From assembly GCA_034670405.1 (NCBI GenBank), contig JAXDDX010000062.1:1116001-1180000 (forward strand): a DNA stretch of 64,000 nucleotides. The letters are read 5' to 3'. Every line of letters begins with the position of its first letter. Position 1 is the first letter of the stretch. The stretch is from Hoplostethus atlanticus. Lineage: Eukaryota; Chordata; Actinopteri; Trachichthyiformes; Trachichthyidae. The notes beneath the pieces were generated by a model. That model was not told the DNA's origin. It ran no database searches and saw nothing but the letters and a program-made list of their open reading frames with translations. A program made the position numbers and the translations under genes. Shown here piece by piece: positions 23,844 through 36,861 of this stretch.

Positions 23844-24780
23844 GGTAGTTCTTTGCCCTTGGTTGACACCACAGTGTCAGACTCCCCTTTAATAATAATC
23901 GGGTTTAATTCTGGTGTGATTCTGTCACACCGTCAAGAGAGTAGCTGCCTGCTGGAATGAAGCAGTGTTGGGCGAGGTCTTACAAGTTTTTGTCCCCACC
24001 CTCTTCTTCGCTAGCTAGCCACACACTGCAAGTCAATCATTCGGAGAGGACACCCTCTTTAGGTTACATTGGCTAGACAGCCAGCTATACTCCACCCAGT
24101 TATAAATGAATGATAATTATCCTTTTTAGTGAACAAACGGCTAGCTGTAGATATGACCTACACAACACAAAACAATTTAAACCGGCTCTTTGCGTTTAGT
24201 TAACTAGCTTAACTACCAGCTGTCAGTTTGTGACGAAAACCACCAAAGAAGGATGACGAGAGATACCGGAAAAGTCATAAATATTTCACAATAAAAGCCT
24301 CAACTGAGAACGCCTGTAGTAGTTCTGTCACCCAACACAGGGATTTGTGGTTTGAATCCTACAACTTTGTAAAATACTTTTCTTTCTACCTACTGTTCCT
24401 CACCTCTAGAGGATCACTGCTATTATAAATATGGGGAAATTCCAACCTACACACTCACACGTACCACACATGATTCAAATTACCATTAGCTTTCAAGTAG
24501 ATTTTATTTATTACCCCCCCCCATCTACTTCTTCACTGCTCCTATCCTAAATGCCTACGTTTACCTTTGTTTTAATCTTTATTTCCTTTTTTGAACATGT
24601 TTGTCTAATAAAATGTATTTTATTTGCTGTTGTTTTTACTGTAAAGCCTCTATATAAATGTGATTTATTATTATTAATAACAGATAGCGACTAAATGAAT
24701 ATAGTCCTCTATACGTTATTGTCTCTACTGATGGTGCTTTAACGTTGAAAGGGGACTTCCGTTGAGAAATATTTTGCAGT
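23844..24780. other. ehd1 upstream region and element tail
   Basis: The ehd1 5' UTR and promoter are expected immediately after 23843. No TATA box is evident. 24005-24215 contains several GCTAGCTAG/TTAACTAGCTTAAC motifs. 24636-24685 resembles the 3' tail of a fish non-LTR element (GTAAAGCctcTATATAAATG then TTATTATTATTA). Confidence 0.5.
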
Positions 24781-24942
24781 TCGCGTACGTCAGCAGACAT
24801 TAATGCGCATGTTCCACCGGCTGCACAACAAGGAAGTAAACCAGAAAGATTTGGCGTATGCCCTAGGTTTTCGTTTAAATGAATGGGCGACCATTTTTCG
24901 TACCTTCTCCAGTTCTCCTATATATCCTAATTATTCGCAACA

Positions 24943-25850
24943 ATGTCAAAAGAGCTCAGTGAAGCAGTCCGGGGCCAAATTGTTCTATTGAGTGCTGAAA
25001 AACTATCTCAGCGTCAAATTGCAGCTAAATTGAAAGTTTCTAAGGGGGCAGTGCAACGCACGCTGGAGAGATCTTCACAGACCAAGTCATTTTCATCCAA
25101 AGCAAGACCAGGCAGACCTAAAGTGACCACACCATCCGAAGACCAGTATATCAAGCTAACGTCTTTACGAGACAGAACAGCTTCTGCATCGAAGATACAA
25201 AGCCAACTGAACAAAGAACGCCATACTCCAGTTAGTAAAAGTACAGTCAAAAGACGATTGGCAAACTGCGGCCTTAATGGGAGTAGCAGTTTCCAAACCC
25301 CTTCGACGACAGAACAAGTCTAAACGTTTAGCATGGGCCAAACAATACCAAAAGTCTTGCTTACAGGTGAATGTGAATTTTACGGTTGCATTCGGAGAGC
25401 TTATGTGAGGTTAATGCAACAGTACATAAAACCTACAGTCAAACATGGTGGAAATATTCAGGTGTTGGGATGTTTCGCCTATTACGGAGTTGCTGACTGA
25501 CAAGAGGATGAACTGCACATTGACCAAAGAGAAGTAGCACTCTGCCATACCCTCCGGCCTAATGTTGTGTGGAAGAGGATCCATTTTCCAGCAGGACAAT
25601 GACCCTAGACCCTAAATGCACCGAAGCTATGCCAGGCCTATTTGAAGTATTAACACCCCCCCACACACACACACACACAGTCACCAGACCTTAACCCCAC
25701 TGAACATCTTTGGGAACATTTGAAAAGGGAAAAGGCAAAACATACTGTAACATCACAAGACACTGGGATGCTAGAACAATCAATGCCAGCTGTGATTAAG
25801 GCAAACAGTGGATATACCAAATATTGAGAAATCTTGTCTGAGAAATATCA
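24943..25850 (+). pseudogene. Tc1/mariner transposase, degenerate copy
   Basis: The first 126 codons (24943-25323) encode the paired-type helix-turn-helix DNA-binding part of a Tc1 transposase: LSQRQIAAKLKVSKGAVQRT, then a GRP AT-hook-like motif and a conserved SLRDRTASASK. A frameshift near 25275 moves the reading to a frame with AVSKPLRRQNKSKRLAWAKQ (25285-25365). The segment that normally carries the first catalytic Asp is deleted. The second is retained in FQQDNDP (about 25586) and the third acidic residue in SPDLNPTEHLW (about 25679-25711). Further stops and a CCCC(CA)n microsatellite at 25657-25680 interrupt the body. It is an inactive relic. Terminal inverted repeats were not identified with confidence. 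Confidence 0.85.
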
Positions 25851-28800
25851 GACAAACATTTGTATTAGTTTTTGATAAATTATGAAACAAAGGTGTTCTT
25901 TGTAGTGGAGTCAGACACTGTGTAGTATACCTAATGTTTTGTCTCTCACTATTTTGCTCTTATAATGGCAATAACCAAACATTGAAACTGAAAAAAAAGC
26001 TTTTATTTCAGTCAGTTTTGTGTAACATGTCAGTTACTTTCAGTTTTTCACTCACTTTCTTTCATGTTTAGTGTTGACCTTGTTTTTACTCTGTTAGCTA
26101 TATTAAACTAGTGTGAGATGTCCTTTAATGTCATCTTTCTGTTATGGCACAAGAGATAGCAAAATAAACAAACTGAGAGACAAATAAAGACCTTGCATTT
26201 ATTTTATTGCAAAGAGGAAATGACAGAAATAAGCATGGAAAAAAAGACAAGGTGTTACTTGACACGTACACACAAACACGTGAGAGCCATGGGTAGACTA
26301 AGCAGTGTATCGATGACTAGAGGTGTCCCTCCACAGATAACAGCAGCTCCACTGGAAACCAGAGCTGTTCCATATGGAGATGCTGTTACAGCTGGTGAGA
26401 CCCACAGAAACAGGAGGGCTGACAGCACATCGGAGACCATTATTGTGGTGACATTCATTTCATCACAGAAAGAGTGCTTTTGCTGTTTACTGCAGACATC
26501 TATTGTGCAGTGAGAGAGAGGAGTTCAGGTATCTGCAAATCTGGTTTGTGAGGTGTGACTTTAAATCACTTTTCTTTGTGTCATGTTCATTTGACAAATA
26601 AAATGCACATTACGTGAGCTCCCCCTGGCATTTGCCTTATGTGTCTAATAAGGTGCAATGGGGCTAGGTGTTGTTAAGGTCAGTCGTTTCACTAGCAGAG
26701 GGCAAAGGGAATCACAGGACATGTGTTACAATATAATGTATGTGCTCTAAAACTGCCATATCCAGCAGCTATACAAAGGAGTTTGAGATAATTGGTAAAC
26801 AGAACATTTTGCTGACTGGATGGAATCAAATCATTTTATTGCCTATTTTATATCTGAACCATCATGTGATAATACCACCCAAACCAATTATATTGTCAAT
26901 AAAGCATTATACACAGTACCTTCACGCCCCCTGATCTTGGTATTTACTGCCTATGAGATTACACCTTGCTCTGATGACACCAATAAAATCTGGATCCTTT
27001 AGTTAATGAATAAAAAAATGTGGGGGTGCCATCCATCCCAGTGACTGACATGTACCCATGCAATCCATTTAATTTAATATTTTACTTACAGCCATTGATG
27101 TGACTTCAAACAGAAGCGGCGTGGCTGTGCACCTCATCTCCTTAGTTTCCCTGAGCTTTGCCCCTTAACCCTCCCCTTCGGTGAAAAACAGAGCCATAAA
27201 ACAATTTAAGGGTAGACCTTGATTCTTATTGCCTCCTTCAACTTTGTTACCCCTGCTGCCTTACCCGTGGCTGTGTTCAAGGCAATGTTTTATATCAACT
27301 GATTCCAGTGTCAAGGCATTATCCCTGTATTCAAGGACTCAGTATCGTGAATCTTGACAGTGTTTGAGCTAGAATTACACAGATAAAAGAACATTAAACA
27401 AATGAAGCCTAGACAGAGAATTTGGCACACTGTCACCGTGACTCCAGGCCACCGGCGACTACCTTGAGAGGAAGGCTTTGTGTTTAAATAAAAGTCTTGA
27501 TTAAGCCAGTGATTCAGTTTTTCCTTTATAGTGATGGAGAGTTGTCCCCATAAGAGTAGACTCATTGTTTTACCCTACTGAAGGTCGGGTCACCTCCTGG
27601 CGAGTCAAATTCTGCAGAGTTGACTTGTCTACAATGATTACATTTTAATGCAAATGTTGATTTACATATGAATAAAACTATTGTGGTTCATGGACAGATA
27701 TCTCGATAACAAGTCTTCTCACCCATGAATCATCGGTAGCAGCTCATTGAAATGAAACGTACATTTTCAAACGCTGGACATGAAAAGTCTATTTGAATCG
27801 AGTGCCATTACAGTAGCTGTGCCCTTGAATTTAGTGGCACTAAATTTAGTTGCTAAGCAATAACATCCAATGTGCATATCAAAGCTTCTATTTGGAAGCA
27901 TTGGGAGCTTTCCTCAGTTTTCACCCATTTCACAGCTTTCCTCGGCAGCCATTTTGTGTCCCTATTAGTAAGCATCCAGTTCAATTTAATTGGGGAAGCA
28001 AAACAGCACGAAAGAAAGCCACCCATTAAGATTGAGGGATTTGAATGCATAAGTCTTTCATTTTTTTAGCCAGAGACAAACACAGAAAGATGACCACTGT
28101 TGACTTTTCACGGGTCATAGAGAATGAATGCACTTCCAGTGACTTGTTGCTCAGATTGCTTGCAGTGTGGAGTGCATGGTTAATATTTAATCAGTAATAA
28201 GATGTAATATAATATAAGACACATTACAGGATAAGACACATTACAGGATACTTTTGGTAAAAATTAGGACTTATACATTGCTTGTTGAATTCAATGTACA
28301 GAGATTATACTATATTAATATATATTAGTTACATTTATTATTCAATATTTTCAATTAATTCGCCACATTTCTATACATATGAGGAAGTCCATACTTACCA
28401 AGCACATGCTGTGAATTAAGCTGGATTCAGAGAAAGAGTAAAGGCAGAAAGGGGAAAATAGAGAAAAGGACCAAGTGAAAGCAGAAGAGAGTGACCTTAA
28501 ATAAAGAAACAGCAAATGAGAAACTAAGTGGATGAGATTAAAAAAGTGGGGGAAGTAAGAGAGAGAGGGCAGAGGGAGAGAAAGAAGTTTGTTCCTGAGT
28601 ACTGGTACACTGGTGAGTGAGAGCTGCTTAAGACTGTGTGGGGGGAGAGAGAAATTAATCATTACACTTACTGTAAATATGTAACGTGCCGGGCCAGCCC
28701 ATAAAACTCAGCAAACTCTGCATTCTGTTTGAACACCCACAGACACATGAGGATGGGATAATATCATACAAGATGGAGCACAGCCAATAAGAGAAGCTGT

Positions 28801-30700
28801 CCGGTACCTTGAAACGCTTCAAATTGCTTCCTCTCATTCAGAGTGTGTCATCGCTTCCTGCCTCTGCTGTCACATTTTCCAAAGGCTGTATAGTGAAATA
28901 TGTGAGATAGCAGTAACAGTACTTACAGAATAAAAGAGGTGATAAAGGAGGTAATGAATTAAATGATAATCTTTCAGATGGTTTCATCGACGTAAAGAGA
29001 GAAATGACTGCTGATTTATATGTACGTTTACATCCATTTGCACATCCTGATGCACAAAGAAGTTACAACTAGACTGTCTACATGGAGTTGAAGGTCACCT
29101 TTAATAACCTCTGTTTATGCCTATGAAGGATCAACATCTGAAATCTGATTGTAAACTCTGCATACATTTGCTGTATATGGATTAAAATATTCAAAGACAG
29201 TCTAGCATTAAATTACAAATACAAGAAGACATTTCATTTCCTTTTGTCTCAGCACTCTAAGAGACATGTAAACAGAGCTATAACTATCCCCAAGAGGGAT
29301 TGGAGTCTGACCTTTCCCCATCTATCTTTCTAAGTGGTTTAGGGTGAAAAAAGCATTCTTGGGTGTAGGCTATTAACTTTTATGCGACTTGATCTATCTA
29401 GGCCCAAATTATATGCATTTTATGGGAATTTCAATCAGGTTTAAATCATATCTTAAGTATATGTATCTTGTATTTAAAGTTTTAAAAAAAGAACATGTGA
29501 AACTGGAATGCAACCATGACCACTACAGACAGAAACATGTTGCAACTTTTCCGACATTCACAGTAATGTCTGGAAGCTGAAGAGAACTGATCCATTTCGC
29601 TATAGCATGGGAAATGTAATGATTTTCAACTGAAAAGTGTGGTAGTGTGCAGTGGTGTGTGGTTTCTGTGAGTGACATTTCACTTCGGTAGAACATTTTC
29701 ATTTTTTGTGTTCATTGGAAAAGAAGAAATTCAATGTTTTGTACATTCTTTGATACTGTTATGCTGCTGCAACCCCAGAATTTCCCCCCGGGGATCAATA
29801 AAGTATCTCTCTATCTATCTATTTATCTATCTAGAGAGAGAGAATATTTATTTATTTGCTGACACAGTTTTGCACGTGACTTTCCTCAGGGCTTGTAAAA
29901 CAAAAGTACCTCTAGCACATCCATAAATGAAGAAAAGTAGATGTATGTCTTTGTAAAGAAGGAACTGAAAGTAGTTTAGAAGACATATGTATAGCTTTAA
30001 TAGACTTAAAGGCAGAATAATATTTAAGACCTAAAGCAAAGTAAAGTGGCAACTCCATAGCTAACATAATTACATACAAAGTAATATTGGGGAAAGTGTT
30101 TCCTTTTGGAACAAGCAACACTGTATCACTACAAATGATGTTAATTTTGTACAGTATTTCAGGGGAATAAAGCCTTGTACTGAAGGAAAACATTGTCAGA
30201 GTTTGAAAACAGATGGTTTGCCTTGAGAACAGCTGAAGGGTGTTCACCAGATTTCATGAATATGGGACATGCTGGGTGGGAGATAAATCCATATATATAT
30301 ATATATATATATTATTATTTTTTTTGTATATACAAATACATATTTGTATATTGTATTGTATTGTTATTGTATTTTGTGGAAAACCATTTGGATTGTTGAA
30401 GGGCTGTATTACAGGTTAAGTATCAGGCCTCATATTTACTCATAAGAAATGTTATAATGGTCAGGATTACGTGATGCATATGTGTGTAGAGGAGGTGTGG
30501 GAATGTGGAAGCTGTGCAAAACTTTCATTTGATGTGGGGAAGTGTTGCAGTGTTAAAGGGACTGGGTCATCATAGACAGAGGGCTTTTCAGCCTCTCGGC
30601 GCAGCAGTCTGTTAATGTTACAGCATTGTATTTGTTGAAAGGGTGGGTGTGTAAGGGGTTAGGTGGTTCAATAATAAGTCACTCAAGGAGACCGTAGTTG
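25851..30700. other. Gene-poor interval between ehd1 and ubxn1
   Basis: No exon-like open frame with flanking splice signals was recognised. It is AT-rich (many AATAAA, TTATTA). Small features are a 17-bp tandem duplication (AGGATAAGACACATTAC) at about 28213-28249, a (TA)n run at 30291-30312 and a retroelement tail at 29761-29834. A hydrophobic 67-codon minus frame at 26255-26458 is discussed separately. Confidence 0.6.
29761..29834 (+). mobile_element. 3' tail of a non-LTR retroelement with (ATCT)n
   Basis: TGCTGCTGCAACCCCAGAAT leads to TTTCCCCCCGGGGATCAATA and AAGTATCT, followed by (CTAT)n repeats. This is the familiar end of a teleost LINE/SINE family whose copies terminate in ATCT-type microsatellites. 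Only the tail is preserved. The family assignment is unverified. Confidence 0.55.
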
Positions 30701-30739
30701 GCACTGATGTAAGGCTACGATGAGGTAACGATCAGCTAT

Positions 30740-31407
30740 GTCGTTTGGAAGTACCGTTCTTTTTAACCTAATCGGGCTCCCGTAGTGTGGAAGCGGTGTT
30801 CACTGATGTGAGTAACGTTAGCTAACGTTGTCTTCTAAAGACTATTACCATTACACTTAAGAACATAACAGTTCTCTGTGTGTGTCTTATGTGTAACATA
30901 CCAATAAGCAGTAATAGTGGAAATAATAGAGAACATAGGAGGGAGCCAATATTTTTGAACAGGGATAGCCAGTGAGTCTTGTTAGCTTCCCTGATTTGAA
31001 CGTTAGCCACAGAGAAGCTAATTTTAGCTAGTTAAGTTAATAACTGTAGCTAACCAGCATGGTGAACAAATATTTTGTCAGGCTGCCTGTCCAAGGACGG
31101 TTAAACCTTCTGTTTGCATAGTTTTATATTTTGGCTACAATGGTAACGTAGCTCTTTAACCGGAGGCTAGGCTAAAGAAAAAACATGGGCTGTTTGACAA
31201 TGGTGCTGTCCCATTCTTTTGTAGCTTGTCCAAGTAAAGTTAGGTTAGTAGCTTGCTGGGTGGATTATTATGGTCTTTGTGTGGATTGGGTACTTCCCCC
31301 CCCCCCCCCTCATAACATTAAGTAACTGTTGTATAAGCCATAGCCCGAAAATGAAAGTAGATCAATATTTAATTAATGCACACAATCCGTTTGTCTTTCA
31401 GCAGAAG
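30740..31407 (+). promoter_or_regulatory. ubxn1: Probable ubxn1 promoter, 5' UTR exon and 5' UTR intron
   Basis: A consensus acceptor TTTGTCTTTCAG|CAGAAG ends at 31401, seven bases before the ATG, so the 5' UTR is probably split. A matching donor, CACTGAT|GTGAGTAAC, occurs at 30807. That would put the first non-coding exon at roughly 30.74-30.81 kb. The intervening DNA is rich in GTAACGTTAGCTAACG-type motifs. The exon placement is inferred. Confidence 0.45.
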
Positions 31408-34400
31408 ATGGCAGACCATACAACACTAGATAGCCTGTTGGAGATGGGCTTTGACAGAAACAGAGCGTGAGTAACACTGATATTTGGTTTAAAGACTTTA
31501 TTATTATTCACAAACTGCGAAAACCGATTAAGCAAATATGTTTGAGACATTTCACTAGAGACTGAGCTCAGAGACCAGGAAGTCAAACTAACATGCTGTC
31601 TAACATGAGGCTGAAACCTGCCCCTCCTTCTGTTGATGCTTACAGGGAGAAGGCGGTGGGGAACACAGGGAACCAGGGGATAGAACGAGCCATGGACTGG
31701 TGAGTGTGTCTGCTAGAGTATTCTTACCCAAAAACAAACATCACAGTCTTCAATTACCCAGATTAACATCATATCCCATTATCAACCTGTGAAAGCCACT
31801 ACTGTGCTCCGGTTATCCTCTCTCTGTATCTCCTGTGCAAAACCTGGAAATCAGTTGAACACAGTAGTTGCTCAACTGTTGTCTCTCGCTTTCCTCAGGT
31901 TAATGGAGCATGAGAACGACCCAGACATCGACGAGCCCTATGTGCCTCCTGTGGGGAACGCCCTCGAAGGTGCAGCAGACAGCCAGCCCAGCCCAGCACA
32001 GCCTACGGTAGCGGACACTGCTGAAGGCAAGGGGTCTTGGTGATGTTAAGTGTCGACCAGAGTTGCCTTACTCTGAGCATAATATGGTGTCAGTTTTTCT
32101 GTGACTCATAGCTGGTTTCTGTCTCTCTCTGTATATTGATTTTTCTGTTTTTGTTGTGACATTGAAGGGTGAATTGCTTGTCTTGGGGATGTGTGTGTGG
32201 GTGTATTAAAGCATGTGGTTTTATATAAAGTGCGTTGAGTTTTATTCCCCTTTGTGGTTGAGAGTGAGATGTTTTATTATAGAACAAAGACTTTTCTCTT
32301 TCTCTTTCCTTCTATGTCTCTCTGTTTTTCTCTCTCACACACATTTATTTTGGCTGCAGTGACAGAGGGTGGAGACATGGACCAGGATGCCCTGGAGGAG
32401 GATGATCCCAAGCAGCCAATGACAGAGGAGGAGAAACGCGAGCAAGTCAAAAGGTTGTGGTGCATGCATTGTTTGCAGCATTCTGTGTATCTGTTTATCT
32501 CTTAGTGGTACATCCAGTACATCTCAAAAGAGTACTAAACCTTTAATACTGGCCAATACTGAGTGTTGATCATCACCTTTGCTGATTAATATAGACTTAG
32601 ACCATTAGTGTGTGGTCAGGGGCCAAAAATGCTTCCCCTCTTTCCATCGGAGAGCTAACATCCTATGTGTAAAAAAAGACAGAAATTCAAGATGTTTTGC
32701 CTTGATTTCTGACGTGTTTCATGTGGTATTGGGGACATCTTTCGATGACCACGAATCTTTGGATACCAGCGACCTGGTATCCAACATCAGTATGAGTTCA
32801 TTCCTTGTATCTGTAAAGCCTGTGCTTCATGCTAATCCAGGTGTGTGTGTGTGTGTGTGCACGCTTTCAGGCTAGAGGAGCTGATGCGGGTGAAGCAAGC
32901 AGAGCGGAGAGAGAGGGAGCGAGCGGAAGAGGTGGAGAGGGAGAAGCAGCGGAGGAAGCAGGGCCAGGAGCTGCTGCAGATCCGACAGAAGCTGCAGGAC
33001 GATGAGATGAAGAAGCTGACTGACCTGCGCAGGAAAGAGAAGATGGAGGACAAAATGGCCAAGTAAGGTGCCCTGCCTCAGACCTCAGAGGCTTAAAGTG
33101 AGATTTCACTTTGGTGGAACATTAAAACTTTTGTTTAGTGCACAAGCCTCTATAGGGGTTTATGAATGGTCAATCACAAAAGTTGGCCACTCTGGGGACC
33201 CGTAGTCGGTACCATTTTCTAACTTGTATTTGGAAAATTTTGTCTCAGAATCATACACATCTCCAAACGAGGAAAGGTAGATCCAGGTAATGTTATTTCA
33301 CTCTGCATCCTGGAACATACTTTTCAAGAAGGAATTTACCTTGTTTGAGATTGATTAAAAAATATGTCATGGTTGCTTGTGCTTGTCCCCATCAGGCAAA
33401 GGGTTAAAGAGAAGATAGCACGCGACAGAGAGGAGAGAGCGCAAAAGGTACCTCTTTTACTCATCTTGTTGAGGCAAACCCAGAACACCATCACACCGAA
33501 TAACCTCCACTCATCTTTTTGTTTTGTTCTGTCAGTTTGGAGGCGGTGGATCCTCCAGCACGGCTGTGTCCCCCCCTCCCACCCAGCCCAGCCCCTCATC
33601 GCCCACCAGTCAGGGCCCGCCGCCCACCAAGAAGGAGTATGATGAGTGCAGGATACAGGTACAGGCCCCTGTCGAACTCAGATGCCTACATGCTGTCCTT
33701 CGTTATCCGTTTTATATTTTGTGTCATTTGCTTTCTGTCAAGCACTTTGTGACAAACCTGTTTTCTAAAAATGCTCTATAAATAAGCCTGACTTGTCCTG
33801 ACTAGAATTAAGTCCATGTATTCCAATACATGTCAATAGTTTTCGTGTCCCCTGATGGTGTAAATGCTGTTTCAGAGGCTTTTCCACTGTGCCAAGAATA
33901 TAATTCTGGGGGAAACACTGAATACTTGTAATTTGTGGCATGAAAATGGTCAAATCTTCAGATATTGAATATTGGTACAAAATATATTATTGGCAGTTTC
34001 AATCCAAAAATATTGTTATTGGTATCAGCCTTTCAAAAACCCATTTACTCTACATAAACCCTAGTTACAGCATCTTCTCCCCTCCCTCCTGCACTTGTCC
34101 TCCATCTTCTCATCTGCTCCCCACTTCTCTCCTCCCATCCCACCCCACTTCCACTTACTGCCCCCTTGCCATTCCACTTCCCTCTCCTCCGTCCTGACAG
34201 GTTCGTATGCTGGACGGCTCGGCCATCACGGCAGTCTTCAAGGCCCAGGAGCCGCTGGCGGCGGTGCGCGTCTACGTGCAGATGAACGGCAACACGCCCG
34301 AAGGCCAGGACTTCACGCTGCTGTCACTCTACCCCCGCCATGTTTACACCGAGCTGGACATGGAGAAGCCCCTCAAAGAACTGGGTGAGCACTGGACCGG

Positions 34401-34962
34401 GCTGCTACCTTAGCGTGTTATTGGATTTAAACAGGCTGTGGTTCTCTTCCTATTCCATTGGTAGGACTTTGTGGACAATGTGACCAGGATGATTGGGGAT
34501 TTGGCTGCATTTTCTGTCTTACGCCTTGATCATCTGTAATGCGCTTATGTTGCTGCTAGAGAATGTTGCTGCTAGAGAAGGATCCAGTGGCTCAACCGTA
34601 TTGAGATGAAGCAGACACGGTTACTAAATATGATATACTTAATGAAAATTGCAATTTAGTATGTGCATTCTGTTGTAGGGTTGTTCAAGGCTGTATCAAT
34701 AGCTTTTACTTTCTGCTTGAAGAAAAATATCCAGTTATCAAAAAGGCCTGTCAGTATTACTGACCACATTTTATACAGATACTTTACTTCAATGCCAACA
34801 TATGTGGGTTATCTGCTTAAAAGTTCAACTCCCTCTATTCATTTAGTTCCCATTTGCTTTAAGACACTTACATGATTCAACTGACCCCCCCCCCCCCCCC
34901 ATCTTTCTTTTGTGTGTCTAGGTTTGGTGCCTTCGGCTGTGCTGGTTGTTACCAAAAAGTAA
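31408..34962 (+). CDS. ubxn1: UBX domain-containing protein 1 (SAKS1)
   Basis: Nine coding exons, 31408-31466, 31646-31699, 31899-32026, 32360-32453, 32871-33062, 33396-33447, 33536-33658, 34201-34384 and 34922-34962, join in phase to 308 aa (human about 297). UBXN1 is a cytosolic adaptor that binds ubiquitin through an N-terminal UBA and p97/VCP through a C-terminal UBX domain, and it restrains ER-associated degradation and NF-kB/MAVS signalling. Residues 1-42 form the UBA ([23 protein letters not shown]). A long charged coiled coil ([20 protein letters not shown]) spans about 110-190, then a Pro/Ser linker. The UBX fold starts near CRIQVRMLDG and ends [12 protein letters not shown]. Intron 3 uses a GC donor (GAAG|GCAAGG at 32026/32027), the only boundary that keeps frame. 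It is convergent with the prpf39-family gene. Confidence 0.95.
33733..33804 (+). mobile_element. Remnant tail of a non-LTR element in ubxn1 intron 7
   Basis: CAAGCACTTTGTGACAAACC, then CTAAAAATGCTCTATAAATA and AGCCTGACTTG, resembles the 3' end shared by L2-like fish LINEs and their SINEs (AAGCACTTTGT...GCTATATAAATAAA). No ORF. The family is unverified. Confidence 0.45.
34547..34578. repeat. 16-bp tandem duplication in ubxn1 intron 8
   Basis: ATGTTGCTGCTAGAGA occurs twice in direct succession. Confidence 0.9.
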
Positions 34963-36861
34963 GAACAGGAGGAGCTGCTCAGTGAGCCTACCTCACCCCA
35001 ACTTCTTCTACATCAAAATAAAAGACCCCAGAGATGGACTGCCCCAGGGACGGGCCCCCACCTTGCAGTATCATTCAATAAACCAGCTAACTGAACCATG
35101 GCAGTCAGATGTAGTTTCAGGCTGTGTTCAGATTGTCTGGAAAGATCCTTGCTGCGTGCAATTAAATGTACACAACAAAAATCAAGTTATGGATAAATTG
35201 TTGGGATTTTCCAGACAAACTGAACACAACCCCTAGCCGAGTTGATTGACTAATTTGATTGGATATTGGTATCTTTGTGTGCAGTGAACAAGACAGTGAC
35301 TATTAGTTATTTGATAAAGTGAAGATAGCTGGCTATTGATTGTTGCTTTGAGGAGCACAGCTCATATGATCAACAGAACATTTACAAAAACAAAGAATCT
35401 CCTTCTTTGATCTGAACCTTACCAGGTAACACTAACTCGACTGGTTCTGAAAGGGCCTTAAATTCAATCCCTCTGATCTTCCTGATTTTGTGACATTCAC
35501 TATTTTGCCAATTGTTTTTTTATAAGTTAAAATATATTGACAGTTATGTCTGCATAATCACCAAGAACCTACTTCAAATAAAGCTGACTTGGAGAATTTC
35601 TAGTGGACTGAATTTACTACCATGCATGTCTAGTCAACATCATTCAAATCACATATGGAAATACATGGATATCTGAACAGGAGTTGCATGCAATCTCATC
35701 AAAATCCACTTCTTCCACATTTGTCACAGATTCACAGAAATTTTTATTGAACAGGCCAAGTCAATTCAGCGATAAAAAAGATGTATTGTTACCAAGCATT
35801 TACAGTGTACTTGAATGTAATTGCCCATGCCTTTATTTGCTCCGCTGGATTCATTCGAAAACCAGTGAAATGGCATAACATGATACAATGAGGACTGATG
35901 CTGACAATTGCTTCATACAACCAGCAGTTTTCAGAGGTCTTAACCACTACACCAGACTGGAGTAGTGCTGCTAACTTCAAGTTCTGCACATGAGATTCTC
36001 TTCCATTTTATTCCACCTGAGGCAATCCCATGCGCTAGAGAAAATTACATCTGTAGAAATGGAGTTGGAGAAAAGCATTTTTTCTTGTCTTGCCCATTGT
36101 TGTAGCTTGACATTTAACTACTATACAAGTCAAATTTTCCAACCACCAAGACTTGAGTAGCATGGGACCACAGGCACACTTGACATGACGCAAAAGAAGA
36201 GCTGTCGTGACACTATAAAACACCTTTATATACATTAGAAAAACAACAACTAGCCTACTTGGTGGAATGATACAAGATGCCAACCATACAAGTTGATCTG
36301 TGTGGTTGAATTATGTGGCTAGCTTTAAAATATGGGCAAAGGGGCTGGCTTGTGAGCAAACAACATACAAAAATAGGATTAAAACTTAGAGGGGACAGGA
36401 GGCACCTCTTAAAGATACTGGCTGGGTTTCCAAAGAGCCCAAATTATCTTTGTTCAATCGAATGACAATGCATCAAATGCTGAGGTCCGTTTGGGGAAGT
36501 AGGTCCGGACTGGTGGACATTCCCACCCTACCCACAGCTCCGTATCCGGCCAGTGGAGTCAAACTGAGGCAGAGACACAGATATACTTAGGGAACCATGA
36601 ATACTGAAAAATGAGCGTCCTCGATTCCTTCCTTTATTATCTTTACGTCTTCCATCCATCCCTCAGAACCTATGCTGAACTGATGGGACCTATAGCGAGC
36701 TAAATTCCAGCCCCTTATTTCCATAAATCCAGGACAGTGACGTGAGGACGATCAGAGGAAGGACAGAAAGGAAAGGATGCAATTTGTGTATTTTAGCAGT
36801 ATTCGCACGTAGACCTGGAGGAATGGGTGGTTCAAGTTGATTGGTCAGTCAGTTTGAGGGG
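34963..36861. other. Convergent 3' UTRs of ubxn1 and the prpf39-family gene
   Basis: The ubxn1 3' UTR probably ends near AATAAA at 35577-35582 (earlier signals lie near 35016 and 35070). The prpf39-family 3' UTR on the minus strand probably ends near the complement of TTTATT at 36633-36638. About 1 kb separates them, with no further coding exon seen. Confidence 0.6.

Noticed and set aside
31899..32043. Alternative end of ubxn1 exon 3 using a GT donor or reading through to the TGA near 32041
   Set aside because: GT sites at 32008, 32034 and 32040 all break the frame into exon 4. The GC donor at 32027 restores the conserved protein.
33336..33781. Minus and alternative-frame ORFs over ubxn1 exons 6-7
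   Set aside because: Shadows of the ubxn1 coding exons, as shown by phase-consistent splice sites on the plus strand.
35840..35990. Possible tRNA-derived SINE on the minus strand (TGGTGTAGTGGTTAAG A-box-like word)
   Set aside because: No B-box at the right spacing and no recognisable SINE body or tail, so it is too weak to list as a feature.
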